A stretch of DNA of 64,000 bases from Chryseobacterium sp. 52 (GCF_002754245.1 NZ_PEEX01000001.1:3266001-3330000); one strand, 5' to 3'; shown: positions 1 through 9,530, counted from the first letter of the stretch. The notes: generated by a model from the sequence alone, not told the origin. Translations and numbers: made by a program.

Positions 1-290
1 ATATGCAGCCCGTCATTTTTTTCAAAAGGAATATTCTTCCGGAAAGTCTCCGTCTCTTCCTGAGATTTTATAAATAAAAAAGCCTCATAAGAAAAATGAT
101 CAGACATGGCTTTTTCCAAAACCGGTTTTAAATCTTCAGCACTCTTATCAGAAGAGAAAACAATATTTCCTGAAGCCAGCACAGAACCTACATCCTGCAT
201 TCCTGCTTCTTTAAAGACCTGACAGACATCAGCCATTTTCATATTGGTTCCTTTTACATTAACGCCGCGGAGAAAAGCACAGTATTTCAT
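1..290 (-). CDS. DUF1697 domain protein (partial, C-terminus outside window)
   Basis: The frame opens at an ATG whose complement ends at 290 and stays open to base 1, so only the first 96 or so residues are seen. The N-terminus MKYCAFLRGVNVKGTNMKM and the downstream ASGNIVFSS segment match the start of the DUF1697 family (full length usually about 180 residues), a small cytoplasmic family of unknown function. It is the last gene seen on the left edge; 76 bp separate its start from the next minus-strand gene. Family assignment is good; no function can be given. Confidence 0.8.
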   Translation of the reverse strand, partial: MKYCAFLRGVNVKGTNMKMADVCQVFKEAGMQDVGSVLASGNIVFSSDKSAEDLKPVLEKAMSDHFSYEAFLFIKSQEETETFRKNIPFEKNDGLH

Positions 291-366
291 AGTTTAGGTT
301 TTAGGTGAAAGTGTTTTAAAGTATTGATGAATACTTCCAGATTCCCTATTTCATTATCTTAATCTT

Positions 367-1854
367 TTAATTGATCTTGATATACAAATTATAATCTGTT
401 CCCGAAGGCTTAAGATGGTAGATTTTTTCCAGGATACTATTGTCACTTTTCAGGTTGTCTTTTACCCTGAATTCTTTCAGAAGTTTATAATGGGTCTGGT
501 AATATTCAGCCTCATTTCCTTGAAAAAGATTTTTGTAGGAAAGAAGATATTTGGGCTGTCTGTTTTTTACAGTATTGATCCAGTAATGGGCTTTATCTTT
601 CTTAACTTCAGTCTGGATCTGTTTGTCTACCAACCCTACTTCATCAATGGTTTTCAATCCCGAAAAGTAAGGAATGTACCCTGCCGGTTCCAGCAGAATC
701 CACTGGTTTTTATCTTTTTCGTACGTATTTAAAAACAGTCCGATTTTTCTACGGTAATTCCACTCTCCATTTCCTGTTGCAATGGAATGTATGGTCTGAA
801 AAACCGTCATCGGAATAATATAAAATACAACCAGTAAAGTCAGCCATAGATTTCTCTTCTCTTTCTGCTCGAGTACAAAAATAAGAACCGGAACAAAAAG
901 CAGAAGTTGCGGCACCCAGTAATACCAGTCAAACAGACTTTTTTGAGAAATAAAAATAATCTGTTTTATCCAGCCGAAAAGGAAAATCATCCATAAAAAA
1001 TAATTTCTCTTTTCTCTTTGTCTTACTAAATAAATAAAGCAAAGTAGTTCAAAAATAAGGACAATAATTGTTATCGGGTTAAAGTTTCCGGGAAGTTTCA
1101 GCATTCCCCAGAAATTTCCAAAGCTTACCAGAAAGTAATTGAGATTCTGTTCAAAAGTAAAATCATGCTCATACAGAAGTTTTTTGGCAACAATGGTATT
1201 ATTGACCAACTCACCAAAATACAGCCAGTTGAAGGAAAGTACCGACAGAAGTCCCAGAATTCCTCCAAAGACATACTTCCATCTGATCTTTCTGTTCCAA
1301 AAAACATCGACCAGGAATACAATTCCCAAGAAAATTACAGTATCAATTCTCGTGAACATAATCAAAACAGGCAGAAGAATCAGAGCCCATTTTTTGCTTT
1401 TGCTGAAGCCGTAGTACAGAAGTGCCATTTCCAGAAAGAAAAGGATCCCGTATTCCATTCCCAGAATGGAGATCTTAACTGCAGGAGGTAATATTCCGAT
1501 TAAAAATATAAAAATAGCCTTATGCCACGGGTTTTTAAGTGTGAGATGAGCAAGAAACAATGTCCCGATAGTGAAAAGTATAGAATTAAAGATCAAAAGC
1601 GGCTCAACAAAATATTCTTTGCCAAAAATCAGGTTGAAAAGATAGGACACAAAAACATACAGATGGGTTGTAGAAGCTGAAATTTTATTTTCCCCATTGA
1701 AGCCTATTACTCCATAGTCCAGTAGATTCTGGGCTACTCTCCAGGTAATAAAGGCATCTTCCTGGATATAATGGGTGAATAAAAAGAGAAGTTTGAGAAC
1801 AACCGTAAAAATCACGGCATAGATTGGGATTCTGTTGTTTTTATTTTTTGCCAT
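367..1854 (-). CDS. Polytopic GT-C-like membrane glycosyltransferase
   Basis: About 495 residues with many hydrophobic segments from residue 10 to about 350 and a soluble C-terminal part of about 140 residues. After the first membrane segment comes an acidic loop (QEDAFITWRVAQNLLDYG), the place where GT-C enzymes using lipid-phosphate sugar donors keep their catalytic acidic residue. I therefore read it as an integral-membrane sugar transferase of the mannosyl/arabinosyltransferase type; acceptor and donor are unknown. Two starts are adjacent, GTG at 1857 and ATG at 1854; the ATG is preferred. It lies downstream of, and on the same strand as, the DUF2723 protein, another membrane glycosyltransferase-type protein, but a terminator-like hairpin lies between them. 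Confidence 0.6.
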   Translation of the reverse strand: MAKNKNNRIPIYAVIFTVVLKLLFLFTHYIQEDAFITWRVAQNLLDYGVIGFNGENKISASTTHLYVFVSYLFNLIFGKEYFVEPLLIFNSILFTIGTLFLAHLTLKNPWHKAIFIFLIGILPPAVKISILGMEYGILFFLEMALLYYGFSKSKKWALILLPVLIMFTRIDTVIFLGIVFLVDVFWNRKIRWKYVFGGILGLLSVLSFNWLYFGELVNNTIVAKKLLYEHDFTFEQNLNYFLVSFGNFWGMLKLPGNFNPITIIVLIFELLCFIYLVRQREKRNYFLWMIFLFGWIKQIIFISQKSLFDWYYWVPQLLLFVPVLIFVLEQKEKRNLWLTLLVVFYIIPMTVFQTIHSIATGNGEWNYRRKIGLFLNTYEKDKNQWILLEPAGYIPYFSGLKTIDEVGLVDKQIQTEVKKDKAHYWINTVKNRQPKYLLSYKNLFQGNEAEYYQTHYKLLKEFRVKDNLKSDNSILEKIYHLKPSGTDYNLYIKIN

Positions 1855-1911
1855 CACGCATTTTTTGTTTCACAAATATAATCTTAAAATTTATGAATCC
1901 CAATAACAAAA

Positions 1912-1933
1912 AAACGGAACCGAAGTTCCGTTT
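1912..1933 (-). terminator. Rho-independent terminator after the DUF2723 gene
   Basis: A perfect 9-bp stem (AAACGGAAC/GTTCCGTTT) with a CGAA loop lies 14 bp beyond the stop of the minus-strand gene ending at 1948. The flanking A-run becomes a T-run on the minus strand. Confidence 0.8.
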
Positions 1934-1947
1934 TTTGTTAGCTATTT

Positions 1948-4900
1948 TTATTGTGTTGCTTTAATAATTGCTGTGGTGATCTGTTCCTCTTTTTCTTTTG
2001 AATATGTAGAATCAAAAGGTTCCATCACATCAAATAAATATTGGTAGAAAGGAGTGATCTTCTGTACATCTTCAGATTGCTTCATTGCTTTCTCCTTGCC
2101 CATCTGCTGAAGTTCTTTTATGAACGCATTGAACTTTTTATCGATAGGCTCTATAGATTTTACAAGGTATTCATATGCTTTAGCATCCTGGCCCAGTTTC
2201 TTGTAAGCATCTGTAACAGCAGCTACGACAAGAGAATATTCCATTGGTTTTGTTCTCATCTGTCTTCTTGCAAAATTCTGATCTGCCGGAGCAAGACTTA
2301 AATAATAATCGTACTCTTCGAAGATTCCTTTTTTAAGAATTTCTGCCAGCTGAAGGCCTTTCTTCTCCTGTCCTGCTATGATATAACCTGTCACCATAGC
2401 ACTTAAAGAACGTGGGTCATTGAATTTCTCAGCAGGAATTTCTTTTGATGCAAGATCTAATAATTCCACTGCTTTAGCTTTCTGCCCGCTTAACGCCAAT
2501 GCTGAAGCCGCTCTGCTCGCTGACATTCTGTAACTCATAATATTTGAGGTAGCAGTTTCATCAAAATGAGAGTTTAAATGTTTGAAATTCCCCCATCTGA
2601 AGTTTTTCACCACATTATATAATGAATTGGTATCTATACGTCCCATATCTCCGTCTGCATTCTGAGCGGTATGGATAGGAACCAATCTGTAACTGAATCC
2701 GTCAAACTGAAGATATTCGTTCAGATAGAAAATATTTTCACTGTCGTAGATTCCTCCTGATGAGAAGTTGATTGGACGTTTCCAGTCAAAATTTGCAAGC
2801 ATATCCAGCATGATCAGGTTATTTTTATAAAGCGTGTTTCCTTTATAAGTGATCATAATCTGATTGACTACGTTGGGAAGATCTGCCTGAGTAATGATTC
2901 CTGCTTTCAATGCATTTTCTTTATTTACAGGAAGGATAAATTTGTTTACCGGAAGAATATTATATTTCTCGTACTTTTCTTCTCCGAAATACATTTTTAA
3001 AAGTTCATCTTTTTCAGGAGACTTAAATTTGATAAAATCAACAGCCTGTTTCAGAGTCAGTGAATCCTGTGTAAGATATTTTCTGAAGGCCCCAAATTGT
3101 GTATCAGGAACGCCCTGCTCTTTTAACATAGAGAAAACGCCTTCCCAGTCTTCCTTCTTCATCATATAGATCTGGTCATTGACACCGTCTCTGTAATCCT
3201 CGTGAGTTAATTCACTAGGAATTCCTGCTGCGTTATATGTTTTTCTTTTGATCTGATCCAGGTTCCATGGAGTTGAAGCAAGGGTAAAGTTAACCACTTT
3301 CACATCATCTCTGAATCTTTCTGTTTCCTGAATCGCCCAAACCGGATAAGTATCATTATCCCCATAAACGAATAGAATATCATTTTTAGGAAGCGACTTT
3401 AATACTGAATAAGCATAATCATATGCAGTATATCTGTTGCTTCTGTCATGTACGTTATAGTTCTGGAAGCCCATCATAAAAGGAACACCTAATAAAACGA
3501 CTCCTAATGCGATATTCGCTCCATTAGATTTTACTTTAGACTGGATGAACCATAAAATAGCTCCGGCTCCCATTCCAATCCAGATGGCAAAGGCATAAAA
3601 GGAACCTACCATCGCATAGTCTCTTTCTCTTGGTTCAAAAGGTTTTACTCCGGTATAGAAAACAATTCCTACACTGGTTAAAATAAATAATGAAAGCAGT
3701 GCATAGAATCTTCCAAAGTCTCTGTTTAACTGGAAAAAGAAACCAATTAATCCTAATAGTAATGGTAAAAAGAAGAATTTCACCGTACTTTCGTTCTGGA
3801 ATTTAGCAGGCATTTTGTCCTGATTCCCCAATAAAGCATTGTCTATAAAAGAAATTCCGGAGATCCAGTTTCCTTTTGTGTTTTCCATATTCCCCTCAAG
3901 GTCGTTCTGTCTTCCGACAAAGTTCCACATCAGGTATCTTACAAAATAATAACCATTCTGAAATGTAATGAAGTAGTCCATATTCTGAGCCAGAGAAGGC
4001 TTTTGAACATTGATCAGATTGTATGGTTTAACTTTCAGATAATCTGCTGCTGTAATGGATTTGTCTTCATATTTTCCTCTAAGCTCATCAAAGATCTGTT
4101 TGGCCTGAGGATTGTCTGCCACGTCTTCGTTTGCATAATTGAAGGTAAAATCTGGAGCGCCGTACATAGAAATGTAGTTAGCCATCACATCTTTATCTTC
4201 ATTAAACATTCTCGGCATTAAACTTACCTGAGACTTGGTGAATACATAATTGAATCTGTCACCGGTTTTTCTGTAAGTTCCGGTTTTCTCATCTTTTTCG
4301 TAGATCTCCCCTGTTTTTGTTGTCTTGAAGCTTCCGTCTTCATTTTTTTCAATTCCATTTGCATCCAGGAAAGCGGTATAGTTCTGTCCGTAGATTGTTG
4401 GCCAGTCACCGTATTGTTCTCTGTTGTAATAATCCAGCATCCCAATTGCAGTATCAGGATCATTAAGGTTCATTGGTGGATTGGCATTCGCTCTGATTGG
4501 AATCACCATCCAGCATGAAAACCCGATAATCATATATACTACTGATAATGCAGCAGTCTGATAAATATTTTTCTTAGCTCTTCTGGCATATTTAATTATA
4601 AAGAAACAAGCGGCAGTCATTAAAATAAATGCTACAATTGTTCCTGAATGGAAAGGCAATCCAAGTCCGTTGACGAAGAATATTTCCAGTCTTCCGAACA
4701 TCGTCATAATCAGTGGGAAGATCAGTTTGAAAACAATGATCAGAATTCCCAGCGTAATTGCATTAGCCCAGATAAAGTTTTTCCAGGTAAATTTGTAATT
4801 TCTTGCATAATACACCAGACATACGGCTGGTACTGCAAGCATCCCCATCATGTGTACTCCTACAGAAAGTCCTAATACAAAGAAAATAAGGATGATCCAT

Positions 4901-5433
4901 CTTTCACTGTCTTTCGCCAGATATTCATTCTCCCATTTGGTAATCAGCCACACCAGCAATGCAATAAACATTGAAGCCATAGAATATACTTCTCCTTCTA
5001 CCGCGGAAAACCAGAAAGTATCTGAAAAAGTGAAGCACAATGCTCCTACCGCTCCGGCAAAAAGAATAGAGATTTCCTGATGTTTCGTTACTTCATCGAA
5101 ATCCTTGTTAAGAAGTCTTCTTACAAAATGTGTAATGGTCCAGAACAAAAATAAAATCGTCAGCGCACTGAACAATGCAGACATCGCATTGATGACGATA
5201 GAATAATTTTCGCCCTTCCCTAAAGCAAAAATGGCTGCCACGGCACCCACAATCTGGAATAAAGCGGCTCCGGGAGCATGCGTTACTTCAAGTTTTACTG
5301 CTGAGGAAATGTACTCGCCGCAGTCCCAGAAACTGAAATTGGGTTCTATGGTCGACAAGTACGTGAAAAATGCAATGACAAAAATCACCCATCCTAAAAC
5401 GGTGTTCCATTGCTTAAAAGTCCAATTTTTCAT
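1948..5433 (-). CDS. DUF2723 family membrane protein (GT117-type glycosyltransferase)
   Basis: A 1161-residue protein. The first 300 residues are a polytopic membrane domain starting with a TM helix and the family-typical segment EPNFSFWDCGEYISSAVKLE, whose Asp/Glu residues resemble the acidic loop of GT-C mannosyltransferases. Further TM helices lie around residues 560-680, and a large soluble C-terminal region follows. DUF2723 proteins are near-universal in Bacteroidetes and are classed as GT117, proposed to act in protein O-glycosylation; the substrate here is not determined. Length is normal for the family. The upstream region holds a weak promoter-like TATTTTCG on the minus strand near 5457-5450. 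Confidence 0.85.
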   Translation of the reverse strand: MKNWTFKQWNTVLGWVIFVIAFFTYLSTIEPNFSFWDCGEYISSAVKLEVTHAPGAALFQIVGAVAAIFALGKGENYSIVINAMSALFSALTILFLFWTITHFVRRLLNKDFDEVTKHQEISILFAGAVGALCFTFSDTFWFSAVEGEVYSMASMFIALLVWLITKWENEYLAKDSERWIILIFFVLGLSVGVHMMGMLAVPAVCLVYYARNYKFTWKNFIWANAITLGILIIVFKLIFPLIMTMFGRLEIFFVNGLGLPFHSGTIVAFILMTAACFFIIKYARRAKKNIYQTAALSVVYMIIGFSCWMVIPIRANANPPMNLNDPDTAIGMLDYYNREQYGDWPTIYGQNYTAFLDANGIEKNEDGSFKTTKTGEIYEKDEKTGTYRKTGDRFNYVFTKSQVSLMPRMFNEDKDVMANYISMYGAPDFTFNYANEDVADNPQAKQIFDELRGKYEDKSITAADYLKVKPYNLINVQKPSLAQNMDYFITFQNGYYFVRYLMWNFVGRQNDLEGNMENTKGNWISGISFIDNALLGNQDKMPAKFQNESTVKFFFLPLLLGLIGFFFQLNRDFGRFYALLSLFILTSVGIVFYTGVKPFEPRERDYAMVGSFYAFAIWIGMGAGAILWFIQSKVKSNGANIALGVVLLGVPFMMGFQNYNVHDRSNRYTAYDYAYSVLKSLPKNDILFVYGDNDTYPVWAIQETERFRDDVKVVNFTLASTPWNLDQIKRKTYNAAGIPSELTHEDYRDGVNDQIYMMKKEDWEGVFSMLKEQGVPDTQFGAFRKYLTQDSLTLKQAVDFIKFKSPEKDELLKMYFGEEKYEKYNILPVNKFILPVNKENALKAGIITQADLPNVVNQIMITYKGNTLYKNNLIMLDMLANFDWKRPINFSSGGIYDSENIFYLNEYLQFDGFSYRLVPIHTAQNADGDMGRIDTNSLYNVVKNFRWGNFKHLNSHFDETATSNIMSYRMSASRAASALALSGQKAKAVELLDLASKEIPAEKFNDPRSLSAMVTGYIIAGQEKKGLQLAEILKKGIFEEYDYYLSLAPADQNFARRQMRTKPMEYSLVVAAVTDAYKKLGQDAKAYEYLVKSIEPIDKKFNAFIKELQQMGKEKAMKQSEDVQKITPFYQYLFDVMEPFDSTYSKEKEEQITTAIIKATQ

Positions 5434-5617
5434 AGTATTAAATCAATTATGCGAAAATAAGGCTTTTATAGCATTCAACGGTGTTTTTAACAAAATTTAA
5501 AAAATTTGGCGTAGTATTTGTGATCGTACTTCACCAATGATTGCAAATCAGAAAATAAATTTTCCTGAATCGCTGGGTTGAAATCAAACAAAAGTTTAGT
5601 AATTATTTATTTTTTTG

Positions 5618-5625
5618 TATTTTTG
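5618..5625 (+). promoter_or_regulatory. Bacteroidetes -7 element for the PLP-enzyme pair
   Basis: TATTTTTG fits the TAnnTTTG consensus and lies 30 bp before the ATG at 5656. The -33 region is weak: TTTAG at 5595-5599, 18 nt upstream. Confidence 0.55.
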
Positions 5626-5655
5626 CGGTCAGATTTTTATTGAAAATAACAAATA

Positions 5656-6693
5656 ATGAGTAATGTTTACGATAATATTCTTGGCCTAATAGGACATACT
5701 CCTATGGTGAAGCTTAATACTGTTACAAAAGATATTCCTGCAACCGTTTATGCCAAGTTAGAATCATATAATCCTGGACATTCCACAAAAGATAGAATAG
5801 CACTTCATATTATAGAAAACGCTGAACAAAAAGGTTTATTAAAGGAAGATTCTGTAGTTGTAGAAACTACTTCCGGAAATACCGGTTTTTCTATTGCGAT
5901 GGTCTGTATTATTAAAGGATATAAATGTATTCTCGCGGTAAGCGATAAGACAAAGCCCGAAAAAATTGCTTATTTAAAAGCATTGGGGGCTACTGTCTAC
6001 ATTTGTCCTGCCAATGTTGCAGCAGATGATCCGAGATCTTACTATGAAGTAGCTAAAAGAATAGCTTCAGAAACACCAAATTCAGTTTACATCAATCAAT
6101 ATTTTAATGAATTGAATATTGATGCACACTACCAGACTACAGGTCCTGAAATTTGGGAGCAGACGGAAGGTAAGGTTACCCACCTTTTCGCTTGCACTGG
6201 AACAGGTGGAACATTGTCCGGATCGGGTAAATTTTTAAAAGAGAAAAACCCGAATGTCAAAATCATCGGTGTAGATGCTGACGGTTCTATTCTGAAGAGC
6301 TATCACGAAACAGGAGAAATCCACAAAGAAGATGTTCATCCTTACCAGATAGAAGGTATGGGGAAAAATTTGATCCCTGCTGCCCTTCTTTTTGACAAGG
6401 TAGATGAGTTTGTACGAGTAAATGACGAGATGTCTGCTTACAGAACCCGTGAAATAGCCCTTAAAGAAGCGATCATGGGAGGATATACCACAGGAGCCGT
6501 AACCCAGGCACTGATCCAGTATGCACAGTCTCATGAGCTTACTAAGGACCATATCATTGTGCTGATATTCCCTGATCACGGATCAAGATATATCACAAAG
6601 GTATATAGTGATAAATGGATGGCAGAACAGGGTTTTGTGAATAACTGTGTACACAATTACGATGAAGTTTTCAAAACAGAATTCATCAAATAA
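5656..6693 (+). CDS. Cysteine-synthase-fold PLP enzyme, probable cysteate synthase
   Basis: 345 residues with the fold-type II beta-replacement signature: PLP lysine K45 in PGHSTKDR, the substrate-binding TSGNTG at 72-77, and the phosphate-binding GTGGT at 182-186. By sequence alone it would be called O-acetylserine sulfhydrylase or cystathionine beta-synthase-like. The loop before the lysine is PGHST, not the usual PGGSV or PGSSV of CysK, and the next gene is a serine-palmitoyltransferase-like enzyme. In sulfonolipid-making Bacteroidetes such a pair makes L-cysteate (from phosphoserine and sulfite) and then condenses it with acyl-CoA or acyl-ACP. I therefore infer cysteate synthase (the CapA role); ordinary cysteine synthase is the alternative. 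Confidence 0.7.
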   Translation: MSNVYDNILGLIGHTPMVKLNTVTKDIPATVYAKLESYNPGHSTKDRIALHIIENAEQKGLLKEDSVVVETTSGNTGFSIAMVCIIKGYKCILAVSDKTKPEKIAYLKALGATVYICPANVAADDPRSYYEVAKRIASETPNSVYINQYFNELNIDAHYQTTGPEIWEQTEGKVTHLFACTGTGGTLSGSGKFLKEKNPNVKIIGVDADGSILKSYHETGEIHKEDVHPYQIEGMGKNLIPAALLFDKVDEFVRVNDEMSAYRTREIALKEAIMGGYTTGAVTQALIQYAQSHELTKDHIIVLIFPDHGSRYITKVYSDKWMAEQGFVNNCVHNYDEVFKTEFIK

Positions 6694-6772
6694 AAATAAA
6701 TAAACCACGATACAAATCAAGTCTTTTGCGTTCTACAAAAAAGGCTTTTTCACTTAAAAATTACTATACAAA

Positions 6773-8035
6773 ATGTTAGATATTTTTGAACGTATTAAAC
6801 AAAATCCAGGTCCTCTAGGACAATTTGCTGATTATGCTGAAGGGTATTTTGTTTTCCCAAAACTGGAAGGACCCATTGGTCCAAGAATGAAGTTTCAAGG
6901 TAAAGATGTAATTTTCTGGAGCGCAAACGATTATTTAGGACTTTGTAACCACCCAGAAGTTTTAGAAGCTGATGCAAAAGCAGCTGCAGAATTTGGAATG
7001 TTTTATCCGATGGGCGCAAGAGCCATGTCAGGAGAAACTCAGCAACACCAGCAATTGGAAAAAGAATTGGCAGAATTTACTCAAAAAGAGGCTGCTTATT
7101 TATTGAATTTCGGTTACCAGGGAATGGTTTCGGCTATTGATGCTTTGGTGACAAGACATGATGTAATTGTATATGATTCTGATTCTCACGCATGTATCGT
7201 AGACGGAGTTCGTCTTCATATGGGAAAAAGTTTCACATTTAAACATAATGATATTGCCAGTCTGGAAAAAAACCTGGCAAGAGCGACTAAAGTTGCAGAA
7301 GAAAACGGAGGCGGAATTCTGGTGATCACTGAAGGTGTTTTCGGAATGAGAGGAATGCAGGGGAAACTGAAAGAAATCTGTGATTTAAAATCAAAATTCA
7401 ATTTCAGACTTTTGGTAGATGATGCACATGGTTTCGGAACTTTGGGTAAAACCGGAGCCGGAGCAGGTGAAGAGCAAGGCTGCCAGGATCAGATTGATGT
7501 ATATTTCTCTACTTTTGCTAAATCTATGGCTGGTTTCGGAGCATTTCTTTCGGGAGATGAAACGATCATCAGATTTTTAAAATACAATCTTCGTTCTCAG
7601 ATTTTTGCTAAATCTTTAACAATGCCAATGGTTATCGGAGGTTTAAAAAGACTGGAGCTTTTGAGAACACGTCCCGAAATTAAAGCTAAATTATGGGAAA
7701 ATGTAGATAAACTTCAAAACGGTCTGAAAGAAAGAGGGTACAATCTTGGAAATACCAATACTTGTGTAACGCCTGTTTTCATTGAAGGAACTACAATTGA
7801 AGCAACTCTTTTAGCCAAAGACTTAAGAGAAAATTACGGAATTTTCACATCCGTTGTGGTGTACCCGGTAATTCCTAAAGGGATGATCTTATTAAGATTA
7901 ATTCCTACAGCTTCGCATACGGATTCAGAAATTAATGAAACGCTTGCTGCATTTGATGCCATCCGTGAAAAATTAACTTCCGGACATTATAAAGAAATCG
8001 AAAAAGAAATGAATATCGAGTACAAACAAATGTAA
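6773..8035 (+). CDS. Alpha-oxoamine synthase, probable cysteate fatty acyltransferase
   Basis: 420 residues, fold-type I PLP enzyme of the SPT/KBL/BioF family. Visible are the PLP-stacking H139 in DSDSHACIVDG, the DDAHG motif at 216-220 and the Schiff-base lysine K250 in FSTFAKSM. The family does decarboxylative condensation of an amino acid with an acyl thioester. With the cysteate-synthase-like gene 79 bp upstream, the likely amino acid is L-cysteate, giving 3-ketocapnine, precursor of capnine and sulfobacin-type sulfonolipids known from Chryseobacterium. A true serine palmitoyltransferase is the main alternative, since both are close homologues. The ketoreductase expected next in the pathway is not in this window. 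A terminator follows at once. Confidence 0.7.
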   Translation: MLDIFERIKQNPGPLGQFADYAEGYFVFPKLEGPIGPRMKFQGKDVIFWSANDYLGLCNHPEVLEADAKAAAEFGMFYPMGARAMSGETQQHQQLEKELAEFTQKEAAYLLNFGYQGMVSAIDALVTRHDVIVYDSDSHACIVDGVRLHMGKSFTFKHNDIASLEKNLARATKVAEENGGGILVITEGVFGMRGMQGKLKEICDLKSKFNFRLLVDDAHGFGTLGKTGAGAGEEQGCQDQIDVYFSTFAKSMAGFGAFLSGDETIIRFLKYNLRSQIFAKSLTMPMVIGGLKRLELLRTRPEIKAKLWENVDKLQNGLKERGYNLGNTNTCVTPVFIEGTTIEATLLAKDLRENYGIFTSVVVYPVIPKGMILLRLIPTASHTDSEINETLAAFDAIREKLTSGHYKEIEKEMNIEYKQM

Positions 8036-8060
8036 TACGATATCACATATAATTAAAAAA

Positions 8061-8085
8061 ACCACTGATTTATTTTTTCAGTGGT
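8061..8085 (+). terminator. Terminator after the PLP-enzyme pair
   Basis: Stem ACCACTGA/TCAGTGGT followed by a T-run, 25 bp past the stop at 8035. It separates the pair from the transporter gene. Confidence 0.85.
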
Positions 8086-8106
8086 TTTTTATAAAATAAA
8101 TAGCGA

Positions 8107-9009
8107 ATGAAACTGAAGGGTTATCTGTTGGGAATTTTATCGTCCGTATCCTATGGTCTGATCCCCATATTTATCCTGCCTCTGAAGCAGGCCCATTTTT
8201 CAATGGATATTACTTTATTCTACCGATTTTTATTTTCTGCCTTGATGATTGGCGGATACCTACTCTATTCCAAGGAAAGTTTCAGGATCAATAAAAAAGA
8301 AGCATTGATTCTTGCGGTTTTAGGTGTTTGCTATGCCCTGTCTTCAGAATTTTTATTCATTGGTTATGACTTTCTTACTCCGGGAATTGCTTCTACGGTG
8401 TTGTTCATCTATCCTGTCATTGTAGCTTTGATTATGTTCTTTCTGTATAAAGAAAAGCTTACCAAACTCTCTGTCGGTTCACTGTTGCTGGCTTTTGCAG
8501 GTGTTATTGTTTTATGCTTAAAGGGAAAAGGTTTGGAGATTAATTTTGCAGGTCTTGGAATTGTCATGCTGAGCTCATTGTTTTATGCTCTTTATATGGT
8601 GATCGTTAATAAGTCTAACCTAAAAGTATCAGGATTCAAGCTTTCTTTTTACTCGATGCTTTTCACTTCAGCATTTTTTATGATAAAAGCTTCAGTTGGC
8701 GGTCAGTCTTTTGCTATTCCTTCTGTATCTGTTTTTTCAAGCTTTGTTGTTTTTGCATTTCTGACAACTGTTATTTCGAGCCTGAGCTTAGTGTATGCGA
8801 TTAAATATATCGGTTCAACACCGACAGCTATTTTAGGCGCACTTGAACCTGTAGTTGCTGTGATGGTAAGTGTTCTTCTATTTCATGAAAAATTCACTAC
8901 CAATCTGCTCATCGGTATTGTACTGATTCTTTTAGGAGTAATTCTTAATGTTATGGCGGACACTAGCAAATCAAAACGAAATCAATATAAAACATTAAAA
9001 AATGCCTGA
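8107..9009 (+). CDS. EamA/DMT-family transporter
   Basis: 300 residues with about ten evenly spaced hydrophobic helices and two EamA repeats (roughly 5-140 and 145-285). Typical family features are GLIPIF near the start, FIGYDFLTPGIAS in repeat 1, and TPTAILGALEPVVAVMVS in repeat 2. An inner-membrane drug/metabolite-superfamily exporter or importer; the substrate cannot be told from sequence. A terminator isolates it from the upstream PLP pair, so a link to sulfonolipid export is only possible by proximity. Confidence 0.85.
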   Translation: MKLKGYLLGILSSVSYGLIPIFILPLKQAHFSMDITLFYRFLFSALMIGGYLLYSKESFRINKKEALILAVLGVCYALSSEFLFIGYDFLTPGIASTVLFIYPVIVALIMFFLYKEKLTKLSVGSLLLAFAGVIVLCLKGKGLEINFAGLGIVMLSSLFYALYMVIVNKSNLKVSGFKLSFYSMLFTSAFFMIKASVGGQSFAIPSVSVFSSFVVFAFLTTVISSLSLVYAIKYIGSTPTAILGALEPVVAVMVSVLLFHEKFTTNLLIGIVLILLGVILNVMADTSKSKRNQYKTLKNA

Positions 9010-9024
9010 CGTTGGTCAGGCATT
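9001..9024. terminator. Bidirectional terminator between convergent genes
   Basis: Stem AATGCCTGAC/GTCAGGCATT with a 4-nt loop; it includes the TGA stop of the transporter gene and lies before the stop of the minus-strand lipoprotein gene. Confidence 0.8.
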
Positions 9025-9027
9025 TTC

Positions 9028-9528
9028 TTATTTCACTTTATTAAACATATATCGGGCTATCTTCCACTCCCCGTTTTCTTTCTCCAGTACAAACAGTTCA
9101 CGGTTTTCTTCCGGACTTGTTTTATTTTCCGCATGGATAAGCTGCGTGCCTTTAGACATGGTACGGGCTATTGCATAGCTATCGTTGATGAGTGTAATTT
9201 CATCTATTGTAAACTTTACATTGAGCTGTAATGTTTTGAAAACAAAATCATAAGCTCCCTTCAATTGTTCCTGACCTTCCGCACTTGGCCCTCCCTGAGG
9301 CATAAATATTCCGTTCTGTGTATATAAGGGTAATACCTGTTCGGTAGATGACGCATTAAGGGCATTTTCATAGGCATACAGCGTTTTTTCTATATCCTTT
9401 TTTATATCGTTTTCCATTTTTGTATTTTTTTCTGTTGTTTTATTAATTGTAATGTTGCTATTTTCTTTTTTTCCGGAGCAGGCTGATAATAAAAAGACAA
9501 CCTGGGCTGCTATGAATATTTTTTTCAT
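9028..9528 (-). CDS. SnoaL/NTF2-like lipoprotein (DUF4440-type)
   Basis: 166 residues from the ATG at 9528 (a GTG directly upstream at 9531 is less likely). A signal peptide ends in a lipobox (FLLSAC, Cys about 17), so this is a lipid-anchored protein. The body carries the SgcJ/SnoaL cystatin-like pattern: an early helix (IEKTLYAYENALNASSTEQVLPLYTQ), the loop NGIFMPQGG, and a C-terminal strand ending ENGEWKIARYMFN. Such domains bind small ligands or act as minor enzymes; no function is assigned. Its start overlaps the stop (TAG) of the upstream oxidoreductase-like gene, so the two are probably co-translated. Confidence 0.75.
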   Translation of the reverse strand: MKKIFIAAQVVFLLSACSGKKENSNITINKTTEKNTKMENDIKKDIEKTLYAYENALNASSTEQVLPLYTQNGIFMPQGGPSAEGQEQLKGAYDFVFKTLQLNVKFTIDEITLINDSYAIARTMSKGTQLIHAENKTSPEENRELFVLEKENGEWKIARYMFNKVK

Positions 9529-9530
9529 CA

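Noticed and set aside
1139..1491. Plus-strand frames of 90-110 codons inside the GT-C-like gene
   Set aside because: Opposite-strand shadows of a membrane protein; no start context or domain.
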